NCBI GenBank assembly: GCA_031258375.1
Contig: JAIRMX010000143.1
Location: 1-13,333, forward strand
Length of the DNA: 13,333 nt
Direction: 5' to 3'
From: Elusimicrobiota bacterium
GTDB taxonomy: Bacteria > Elusimicrobiota > Elusimicrobia > Elusimicrobiales > Elusimicrobiaceae
Position numbers and translations under genes: made by a program. Shown piece by piece: positions 1 through 5,900 of the stretch; position 1 is the first letter of the stretch, and every line of letters starts with the position of its first letter. The notes under the pieces are model-generated. The model searched no databases and was not told where the DNA came from. It was given only the letters and a program-made list of their open reading frames with translations.

Positions 1-72
1 GAAATCCCGCGCGAGGTTCGCTTCCGAATTTACAACGCTTTTACTACTCTTGTTATGATTAAATATTTTCAT
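1..72 (-). CDS. Unidentified protein, N-terminal 24 residues only (gene runs off the left edge)
   Basis: The reverse strand has an ATG at 72-70 followed by 24 open codons to the window edge. An AAGGAG ribosome site lies at 85-80, seven bases upstream of the ATG. A promoter resembling the sigma70 consensus lies at 140-113 and a palindrome at 91-111. The visible N-terminus (MKIFNHNKSSKSVVNSEANL, then four more residues) is hydrophilic, rich in Ser, Asn and Lys, and has no signal peptide or membrane segment. I do not recognise the family and assign no function. The start is supported by the ribosome site and promoter rather than by homology. Confidence 0.6.
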   Translation of the reverse strand, partial: MKIFNHNKSSKSVVNSEANLARDF

Positions 73-90
73 AACTTTTCTCCTTTTTTG

Positions 91-111
91 CCGATGAATT
101 TTTTTCATCGG
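91..111. promoter_or_regulatory. Palindrome over the predicted transcription start (operator or 5' hairpin)
   Basis: CCGATGAA (91-98) and TTCATCGG (104-111) form a perfect 8-bp inverted repeat around a 5-nt T-rich spacer. It lies just downstream of the -10 box of the leftward promoter, covers the likely +1, and ends about 5 nt before the ribosome site. It could bind a dimeric regulator or, if transcription starts at its upstream edge, form a leader hairpin. There is no T-run after it in the direction of the gene, so it is not a simple terminator. Confidence 0.45.
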
Positions 112-112
112 A

Positions 113-140
113 ATTATACTTAGTCGCATTGCCTTGTTAA
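113..140 (-). promoter_or_regulatory. Sigma70-type promoter for the leftward gene at 1-72
   Basis: On the reverse strand, TTAACA (140-135) and TATAAT (118-113) are separated by 16 bp. These match five and six of six consensus positions. Transcription would start near 106, giving a leader of about 34 nt before the ATG at 72. Confidence 0.6.
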
Positions 141-180
141 GGTTTTTAATCCGGCACCCTGAACTTGTTTTTAGGCCGTC

Positions 181-228
181 ATGCTGAACCCTGTATTACT
201 GCCTTACAGGGCAGGCCCGTTTCAGCAT
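181..228. repeat. Nested palindromic repeat, unit A
   Basis: The outer arms ATGCTGAA (181-188) and TTCAGCAT (221-228) resemble the short dispersed intergenic palindromes that read GTCATGCTGAA...TTCAGCAT in many bacterial genomes. Between them sits a second palindrome, CCCTGTA (189-195) and TACAGGG (205-211) with a 9-nt loop, followed by CAGGC (212-216). The arrangement suggests one small palindrome placed in the loop of another. Confidence 0.55.
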
Positions 229-247
229 CTGTAGTAATAAAAGGCAG

Positions 248-268
248 ATCCTGAAATAAATTCAGGAT
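248..268. repeat. Simple palindromic repeat, unit B
   Basis: ATCCTGAA (248-255) and TTCAGGAT (261-268) form a perfect 8-bp inverted repeat with a 5-nt AT spacer, followed by GAC. The form is typical of dispersed REP-like intergenic palindromes. It has no attached T-run, so a terminator role is unlikely. Confidence 0.55.
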
Positions 269-293
269 GACGAACAGACAGACACTAAAACAA

Positions 294-344
294 TCCCGTA
301 TTAAAACCCCCGATGAGAGCATTCGGGGGCAGGCTCTTACGGGA
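294..344. repeat. Nested palindromic repeat, unit C
   Basis: The outer arms TCCCGTA (294-300) and TACGGGA (338-344) enclose CCCCCGA (307-313) and TCGGGGG (323-329). The inner pair has a 9-nt loop and is followed by CAGGC (330-334), the same geometry as the inner palindrome of unit A. Units A to C fill the gap between the leftward gene at 1-72 and recG. From 345 to 449 I see only AT-rich sequence with the 11-mer ATATTTATAAA repeated at 408-418 and 430-440. Confidence 0.5.
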
Positions 345-449
345 CATGGTTTAGAGTGGCGATTTCTTGTTTTCAGCTTACATTAATAGCCGTTTACTCC
401 TAATAATATATTTATAAACATTATACTTAATATTTATAAATTATAGACA

Positions 450-2525
450 TCAACCCACATCCAATAAATTCCACTGTTTTTGATAAAGCTCTATTATCCG
501 TTTTTTAAATAATCCGTTTTCAGGTTTTAAAAGTTTAGGATCGCCGCGCAGCAGGAAATCCCTGTCTTCCACAGCCCATTTTAAAACTTCCCTGTCTTTT
601 ACAACGTCGCCTGCTTTAAAATCCAATTCTCCGCTTTGGCGCGTGCCGAGTATTTCGCCCGGCCCGCGGATTTCAAGATCTTTTTCACCTATTTTAAAAC
701 CGTCGGATGTAGAGCAAATTGTTTTTATCCTTTGCGCGGATAATACGCTTTGCTGTTTGGAAATAAGCACGCAACAAGATTCAAATTCTCCCCGCCCGAC
801 GCGCCCGCGCAGCTGGTGAAGCGATGCCAAACCGAAGCGTTCCGCATTTTGTATTATCATCACGGTCGCGTTTTTTACGTCGATGCCCACTTCTATTACC
901 GGAGTAGCCGCCAAAATATCAATTTTGCGCGACAAAAAATCTTCCATTACTTTTTGTTTTTGCGCACTTTTCATCGCGCCGTGAATCATCGCTATATTAT
1001 ACTGCGGCAGAAGTTTTTTCAAATGTTCAAATTCCGCCGTTACGGCTTTCAATTCCACTTTATCGCTTTCGTCAATAAGAGGGTATACTATATACGCCTG
1101 CCTGCCTTTATTAATTTCAGACTGAACTATTTTAAACGCTTCGCTTTCTCCGGCCTGCATGGTTTTTATCGGACTTCTTGCTGGCGGCAAAGCGTCTATT
1201 GTCGAAACGTCCAAATCGCCGTAGAAAGCAAGCGCAAACGTGCGCGGTATCGGGGTGGCGGTCATAGAAAGCATATCTATGTCTTTTGCTTTCGCGCGCA
1301 GTTTTGCGCGCTGCTTTACGCCAAAACGATGCTGTTCGTCTATGACTATAAACGTAAGATTTTTAAATTTGACATTGTCTTCTATTAAAGCATGCGTGCC
1401 TATGAGAATATCGATTTTCCCGTCCGCAAGGTTTTCAAGAATTTTCTTTTTTGTCTTTGCGGGCGTTTTAGAAGTAAGAAGCTCTATTTTAATTCCCAAA
1501 TCTTTAATATACTTTTGTATGGTTATAAAATGTTGCGCTGCTAGAATTTCCGTCGGAGCCATAAAAGCCGCCTGAAATCCGTTTTCAACTGCAAGCAGCA
1601 TAGCGCAAACGGCCACAACCGTTTTGCCGGATCCCACGTCGCCCTGTAAGAGCCGCGTCATAGGTTTGTTTTTTTTAAGATCGCTGAAAATTTCATTTAT
1701 AACTTTTATCTGCGCGGCGGTAAAATTAAATCCGAGCAAATTTTTAAACGGGCTAAGCAGTGTTTTTTTTATTTCATAAGCGTGATTTTTGACTATCTGC
1801 CGGCCTTGTTTTTGTTTTATGTGCCACGCCGTGGTCATAAGTAAAAATTCTTCATAAACCATACGCCTGCGGGCGGTTTCAAGTTCCGCCAAAGAGGAAG
1901 GAAAATGTATGGCGTATAAAGCTTGTTTTATGCTTAGAAGTTTCCGTTTTTGAGTTAGCGCCGGCGGAAGTATCTCTTTTTCTTCGTCCAAATATTTTTT
2001 TATCGCTCCGGCGACGGAACTGCGGAAAAATCTATTTGTAAGTCCCTGCGTAAGGCTGTAAAGCGGCGTCAAACCGCCGGCGTGAATTTTAACGTCCGGC
2101 GCGTCTGCGGGGTAATACTCTTCCACATTGATTACGCGCGAAGAAAAAGAACTTTTATCTTCCCCGCGGCCTATTACCCAAATTTTCGCGCCGGGCTTAA
2201 AATCCCTTTTAATAACCGCAAACGGATCAAAATGCCGGCTTCTTTGTTTGAACCAAACGGCTTCATAAATTTGTTTTTTATCATCCTGTAAAAAAGCCTT
2301 AAAAACGGTAAGATAGCGCGTCGGGATAATTTGCGTATTTATAACCGCGGCGAGAACGCAGATGTTTTCCGGTTTTTTAAAGTCGGACATCGGCGCGTGT
2401 GGCCTGCGGTCCTGATAATCGCGCGGATAATAGTGAAGCAAATCCGATATAGTATAGATATCCAGTCCGTTAAATAAAACCGCTTTTGCCGGTCCAACGC
2501 CTTTAAGAAATTTAATGTCAGGCAT
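450..2525 (-). CDS. recG: ATP-dependent DNA helicase RecG
   Basis: RecG is a monomeric SF2 translocase that remodels stalled replication forks and Holliday junctions in the cytoplasm. Numbered from the start chosen here, the protein shows the N-terminal wedge/OB region, a Walker A motif GDVGSGKT near 295-302, a DEQH box near 396-399, the SMTATPIPRT motif near 420, and the characteristic ERFGLASLHQLRGRVGRG segment near 562-579, followed by GEILGTRQSG. The start at 2525 gives 691 residues, about the usual RecG length, and begins MPDIKFLKGVGP as family members do. The frame stays open upstream to an ATG at 2615, but that adds 30 atypical residues and would lie upstream of a -10-like TATACT at 2577-2572. 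No strong ribosome site precedes either start. The gene stands alone, divergent from the pilin gene. One small oddity is ATPVIEVG where ATTVIEVG is usual in motif V. Confidence 0.96.
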   Translation of the reverse strand: MPDIKFLKGVGPAKAVLFNGLDIYTISDLLHYYPRDYQDRRPHAPMSDFKKPENICVLAAVINTQIIPTRYLTVFKAFLQDDKKQIYEAVWFKQRSRHFDPFAVIKRDFKPGAKIWVIGRGEDKSSFSSRVINVEEYYPADAPDVKIHAGGLTPLYSLTQGLTNRFFRSSVAGAIKKYLDEEKEILPPALTQKRKLLSIKQALYAIHFPSSLAELETARRRMVYEEFLLMTTAWHIKQKQGRQIVKNHAYEIKKTLLSPFKNLLGFNFTAAQIKVINEIFSDLKKNKPMTRLLQGDVGSGKTVVAVCAMLLAVENGFQAAFMAPTEILAAQHFITIQKYIKDLGIKIELLTSKTPAKTKKKILENLADGKIDILIGTHALIEDNVKFKNLTFIVIDEQHRFGVKQRAKLRAKAKDIDMLSMTATPIPRTFALAFYGDLDVSTIDALPPARSPIKTMQAGESEAFKIVQSEINKGRQAYIVYPLIDESDKVELKAVTAEFEHLKKLLPQYNIAMIHGAMKSAQKQKVMEDFLSRKIDILAATPVIEVGIDVKNATVMIIQNAERFGLASLHQLRGRVGRGEFESCCVLISKQQSVLSAQRIKTICSTSDGFKIGEKDLEIRGPGEILGTRQSGELDFKAGDVVKDREVLKWAVEDRDFLLRGDPKLLKPENGLFKKRIIELYQKQWNLLDVG

Positions 2526-2571
2526 AAGTTTATAATTTGAATTTAATATACTCGCATAAATTGCTAATGAT

Positions 2572-2577
2572 AGTATA
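2572..2577 (-). promoter_or_regulatory. Possible -10 box for recG
   Basis: TATACT on the reverse strand lies about 47 bp upstream of the ATG at 2525 and downstream of the alternative ATG at 2615. I see no well-spaced -35 box, so this rests on one hexamer. Confidence 0.3.
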
Positions 2578-2747
2578 GCATAAATACGATGAGACAATCG
2601 CCAATATTCATACATCGCAAAACATCAAAAACATAGTGAATTTTCATGGAGAGTTCTTTTCTCCTTTTGGTAAAAGGTGAGTACCCGCAGCGTGAAGGAT
2701 TTAGTACCCCTTTTCTTTTTGCGAAAGAAATAAATCAGAAAAAAATA

Positions 2748-2753
2748 TATAAT
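2748..2753 (+). promoter_or_regulatory. -10 box for the first pilin gene
   Basis: TATAAT at 2748-2753 would give a leader of about 50 nt before the ATG at 2811. It sits in a very AT-rich stretch without a good -35 hexamer. The rest of the 2616-2747 divergent gap shows one short perfect hairpin, CCTTTT-GGT-AAAAGG, near 2661-2675, and AGTACCC repeated twice about 30 bp apart. Neither has an obvious role. Confidence 0.4.
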
Positions 2754-2810
2754 TTAGTTATATTCCAATATATAAATTTTTACTTTAAAAAATATATGAG
2801 GGTATATTTT

Positions 2811-3365
2811 ATGAAAAACAAAAACGCAATTAATGGCGATAGCCTGTATATCTATAGGCTAATTTGTCGTAAATTTTCTATTCTCAAAAATTCCGCTTTT
2901 ACTTTAATTGAATTATTAGTTGTTGTCATCATCATCGGCATTCTCGCTGCTGTTGCTTTGCCTCAATATCAACTGGCCGTTGAAAAATCGCGTGTCTTAA
3001 AATTATTGCCATTAATGAAAAGTATTGCTCAGGCCAAACAACGTTATATCTTAGCTACCGACCAATATACCGGCGACGTTGATCTGCTTGATATAGATTT
3101 CCCTTACTTGCAGAAATTTTTGGACGGTAATTATTACAGGTATGAGCTTGATAATTTTAACGGTTATTTAAATGTGAGAAACGATAGCAACGGATTGACG
3201 ATTGTAGTGTCTGCAAATTACGGCTACACTATTGACTATAGCTACCCATCACCTTCAAGATGTTACGCGGCGGAAAACAGCCGCGCCGAAAAAATTTGTA
3301 AAGCTATAGGCACATTATCTGGTCCCTGCGGCAATAATATTTGTTACAAAATAAATGCCTTCTGA
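2811..3365 (+). CDS. Type IV pilin-like protein with class III signal and long leader
   Basis: This 184-residue product carries the prepilin signature FTLIE at residues 30-34, followed by the hydrophobic N-terminal helix (LLVVVIIIGILAAVALPQYQ) that packs pilins into a fibre core and holds precursors in the inner membrane. Prepilin peptidase would cut between Ala29 and Phe30, with Glu34 as the +5 glutamate, leaving about 155 residues. Cysteines near the C-terminus (CYAAEN, EKICKAI, GPCGNNICYK) probably form disulfides. The start is chosen because GAGGG at 2798-2802 is 8 nt upstream; the frame is open farther back, but no ribosome site precedes those codons. The 29-residue leader and Ala at -1 are unusual, since most leaders are 6-15 residues ending in Gly. 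No assembly genes are nearby; solitary pilin genes like this are a feature I recall from Elusimicrobiota. It is paralogous to the broken gene at 8165-8680. A pseudopilin of a secretion system is the alternative. Confidence 0.85.
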   Translation: MKNKNAINGDSLYIYRLICRKFSILKNSAFTLIELLVVVIIIGILAAVALPQYQLAVEKSRVLKLLPLMKSIAQAKQRYILATDQYTGDVDLLDIDFPYLQKFLDGNYYRYELDNFNGYLNVRNDSNGLTIVVSANYGYTIDYSYPSPSRCYAAENSRAEKICKAIGTLSGPCGNNICYKINAF

Positions 3366-3452
3366 ATATAAATGGATTTGTAAAAAAACCGCTGTAAAAC
3401 TCAAAGTAGGCAAAGGTACGGGAGGATTGGCAAGCAAGACAACGGGGATAAA

Positions 3453-3617
3453 ATGAAAGTTTTTTATAAAATGTCTAAAAAATCAGCGGATAAGAAGTTG
3501 ACATCATCTTCGTCTTCTTGCCTTTTCTTTTTTTATTGTCTACATGCTGTTTTAGCATTGTCCGAAAATCCAATATGTATTAATATCCTAATAATAATAA
3601 TTCTTTCTATAAAGTAA
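3453..3617 (+). CDS. Possible small hydrophobic protein, 54 residues
   Basis: An ATG at 3453 is preceded by GGGG seven bases upstream and opens 54 codons ending in TAA at 3615-3617. The predicted product has a basic N-terminus (MKVFYKMSKKSADKK), a run of five serines, then two hydrophobic stretches, the last being isoleucine- and leucine-rich. This could be a small membrane protein, a remnant of a decayed gene, or chance translation of AT-rich spacer. I recognise no family. It ends just before the promoter of the next operon. The rest of 3366-3652 shows nothing else I can support. Confidence 0.2.
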   Translation: MKVFYKMSKKSADKKLTSSSSSCLFFFYCLHAVLALSENPICINILIIIILSIK

Positions 3618-3619
3618 AA

Positions 3620-3628
3620 TGATATAAT
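3620..3628 (+). promoter_or_regulatory. Extended -10 promoter of the lpxB-RSH operon
   Basis: TGATATAAT is a perfect extended -10 element 26 bp upstream of the ATG at 3655. Transcription should start near 3635. There is no recognisable -35 at the usual distance, as expected for an extended -10 promoter. The GGGGG at 3642-3646 is the likely, rather weak, ribosome site. Confidence 0.5.
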
Positions 3629-3654
3629 TTGCAATATAGACGGGGGTTTTAATT

Positions 3655-4719
3655 ATGAGCGATAAAAAAATAAAATTCGGCGTTATAGGCGCCGGTAAAA
3701 TAGGCACTTTTCACGCGAGAACTTTGGCCAAAATGCCGGACGTCGAGCTTGTCGGAGTTTGCGACAACGATCCTTTGCGCGCGCAAAAGCTGGCATGGGA
3801 ATATAATTGCACGCCATATACCCGCCATAAGGAGCTTTTGCCTCAGATTGATGCCGTCATCGTTGCGGCGCCAACGGAACTTCATCATGCTATCGGCATA
3901 GACTGCCTTGAAAGCCGCGTGCATACTCTTATGGAAAAGCCAATAGCTTCCACTATGGAACAAGCGCGCGAATTAATCGAAAAGGCAAAAACAAAAAGCG
4001 TCATTTTACAAATAGGTCATGTCGAAAGATTTAACCCGTCGGTTTTAGAAGCTTTAAAATATATTAAAAATCCCAAGTTTATCGCTGTTAAACGTCTCGG
4101 CCCTTATGACCCGCGTATGGCAAATATCGGAGTGGTGCTCGATTTAATGATACATGATATCGACCTTCTTCTAACGATACTGCAAAGCGATATCGTAAGC
4201 ATAGACGCAATAGGATTAAGCGCGTTTTCGGACTATGAAGATATTGCCAACGTGCGTTTTAAATTTGCAAACGGCTGCACGGCCGACGTTACGGCCAGCC
4301 GCGCAAGTTTTGAGCGCGCGCGATATATGAATTTATATCAGCCGGACGCTTATATTTCTGTCGACTTTATGAACGCGCGCGTCAAAATATACCGCAAAAA
4401 AACGCCGGTGATAAAATCGCTTGACGATATCGACGTTATTTATCCTTCTTTTGATAAACAAATGCCGATTACTTCTGAGATCTTGCATTTTGCGGATTGC
4501 ATTAAAAACGAGAAAACGCCCGGTCCCAGCGGCGAGAAAGGCAGCAAAGCATTGCAAATCGCCCTGCAAGTCGTCGACGAAATTAAACGATATAATGTGC
4601 CGAAGGGAAAACAAGAAGATAAACGCGGTTCTTTAAGCGGTTTTGTGGCCGATATCGGCGGCGCGGCCAAAGTGGCTATAGACGAAACGCTTGATCGTCT
4701 TAAACGGGGCGGTAAATAA
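3655..4719 (+). CDS. Gfo/Idh/MocA-family NAD(P)-dependent sugar dehydrogenase
   Basis: This 354-residue protein has an N-terminal Rossmann fold with GAGKIG at 12-17, the family motif EKP at 94-96, GHVERFNP at 121-128, and the DLMIHDID segment at 163-170 that carries the conserved active-site histidine. Family members oxidise or reduce a hydroxyl on sugars or nucleotide sugars. Its stop codon is 2 bp from the lpxB start, so the two are almost certainly co-transcribed and probably translationally coupled. Gfo-type dehydrogenases beside lipid A genes include GnnA, which makes the 3-keto form of UDP-GlcNAc for the 3-amino sugar of amide-linked lipid A. A GnnA-like role is therefore reasonable inference, but no GnnB aminotransferase is in the window. 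The C-terminal 40 or so residues (from KRGSLSGF) extend beyond the usual fold and end in a predicted charged helix. Confidence 0.85.
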   Translation: MSDKKIKFGVIGAGKIGTFHARTLAKMPDVELVGVCDNDPLRAQKLAWEYNCTPYTRHKELLPQIDAVIVAAPTELHHAIGIDCLESRVHTLMEKPIASTMEQARELIEKAKTKSVILQIGHVERFNPSVLEALKYIKNPKFIAVKRLGPYDPRMANIGVVLDLMIHDIDLLLTILQSDIVSIDAIGLSAFSDYEDIANVRFKFANGCTADVTASRASFERARYMNLYQPDAYISVDFMNARVKIYRKKTPVIKSLDDIDVIYPSFDKQMPITSEILHFADCIKNEKTPGPSGEKGSKALQIALQVVDEIKRYNVPKGKQEDKRGSLSGFVADIGGAAKVAIDETLDRLKRGGK

Positions 4720-4721
4720 TC

Positions 4722-5879
4722 ATGCCTAAGCTTATTCAAAACAATAAAAATATTTTGATAATAGCCGGCGACGTTTCCGGCGACGTTCACGCTTCAAATT
4801 TAATTAAAGCGCTTAAAGCCTACGCTCCCGATATCACTATTACCGCTATGGGCGGCGACCGAATGAAAGCCCAAGCTAATAAATTCTTATATAATCTCGT
4901 CGCAAAAGGCGCAAGCGGCTTTATTGATCCCTTCAAAAAAATACCTTTATGGATGCGCCTTTTGAAAATGGTTAAGGATTATATAGCCTATGCTCGTCCG
5001 GCCTGTATCATAACTGTGGATTTTTACGGATTTAATCATCAAGTTTTGGGCATTGCCAAACATCGCGGCATTGCGGCTTATTATTACGTATGTCCGCAAG
5101 TTTGGGCAAGCAGGCAGTACCGCGCGAAAACCATAGTGCGGCTTGCGAAAAAAATGTTTGTCATTTTCCCTTTTGAAAAGAAAATTTATACTTCCCTTGG
5201 CGGAGACGCCGTATTTTTGGGCAATCCTCTGCTGGACACCATACCCGAACCTAAAGAAAAAATTTATGAAAGCGGCCGTATGAAAGAGTGGAAAATAGGA
5301 TTTTTGCCGGGCAGCCGCCCCGGCGAAATTTCAAAACACACTATGCTTTTTTGGCAGTCGTTTAAAGAAATCAAACGAACTTATCCCAATGCCAAAGCAT
5401 ATTTTTTTATTGTGCGGGAACTTAGCGACGATAAAATCGCGCAATTGCTCGGCGGCGCTATCCCGCCGGAATTCAACATAGTGAGAGAAAACGATTTTAA
5501 AGTACGCAGCGAAATGGACTATGTCGCAACTTGCTCGGGCACGGCCACGCTTGAAAACGCTCTTTTGGGTTTGCCGATGCTTGTGGTTTATAAAACTTCA
5601 TGGATTACTTATCAAATTGCAAAACTCATAATCAAAGTAAAGTATATATCGCTTGTAAATATCCTCAGTAAAAAAGCCGTGGTTAAGGAACTGATACAAA
5701 ACGACGCGCAAGTTGAAACTATTGCAAAAGAAGTTTGTTCGGTTTTGGGAAGCGAAAAAAAATATAACGCTATGCGCGCCAATTTATTGCGTTTGCGCGC
5801 GGAACTCGGCGAGCCGGGCGTAGCCGCCCGCGCCGCGAAAATGATACTCGACGAGGTTTTCCCTTCGGAAACCTGCTAA
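4722..5879 (+). CDS. lpxB: Lipid-A-disaccharide synthase
   Basis: LpxB (glycosyltransferase family 19) joins UDP-2,3-diacyl-GlcN to lipid X, releasing UDP and forming the beta-1,6 disaccharide of lipid A on the inner face of the inner membrane. The 385-residue length is normal. Recognisable motifs are AGDVSGDVHAS at 15-25 (usually GExSGD, so the glutamate is aspartate here), YYYVCPQVWAS near 120-130, LPGSRPGEI around 194-202, and the CSGTATLENALLG segment near 266-278 that lines the UDP-sugar site. Its start is 2 bp after the dehydrogenase stop and its end 21 bp before the RSH gene, so it is the second gene of a four-gene operon. It shows that the organism makes a lipid A outer membrane. The assignment is firm. 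Confidence 0.95.
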   Translation: MPKLIQNNKNILIIAGDVSGDVHASNLIKALKAYAPDITITAMGGDRMKAQANKFLYNLVAKGASGFIDPFKKIPLWMRLLKMVKDYIAYARPACIITVDFYGFNHQVLGIAKHRGIAAYYYVCPQVWASRQYRAKTIVRLAKKMFVIFPFEKKIYTSLGGDAVFLGNPLLDTIPEPKEKIYESGRMKEWKIGFLPGSRPGEISKHTMLFWQSFKEIKRTYPNAKAYFFIVRELSDDKIAQLLGGAIPPEFNIVRENDFKVRSEMDYVATCSGTATLENALLGLPMLVVYKTSWITYQIAKLIIKVKYISLVNILSKKAVVKELIQNDAQVETIAKEVCSVLGSEKKYNAMRANLLRLRAELGEPGVAARAAKMILDEVFPSETC

Positions 5880-5900
5880 ATTGCTGCGGACATAAAGTTT

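Noticed and set aside
750..1388. Long reading frame on the top strand opposite recG.
   Set aside because: It is antisense to the conserved helicase motifs of recG and has no family resemblance or ribosome site.
2526..2615. RecG start at 2615, 30 codons upstream.
   Set aside because: The extra residues do not resemble RecG, there is no ribosome site, and a likely -10 box lies inside this stretch.
2646..2810. Upstream extension of the first pilin reading frame.
   Set aside because: It lacks ribosome sites and crosses the predicted -10 box; the ATG at 2811 has a well-placed GAGGG.
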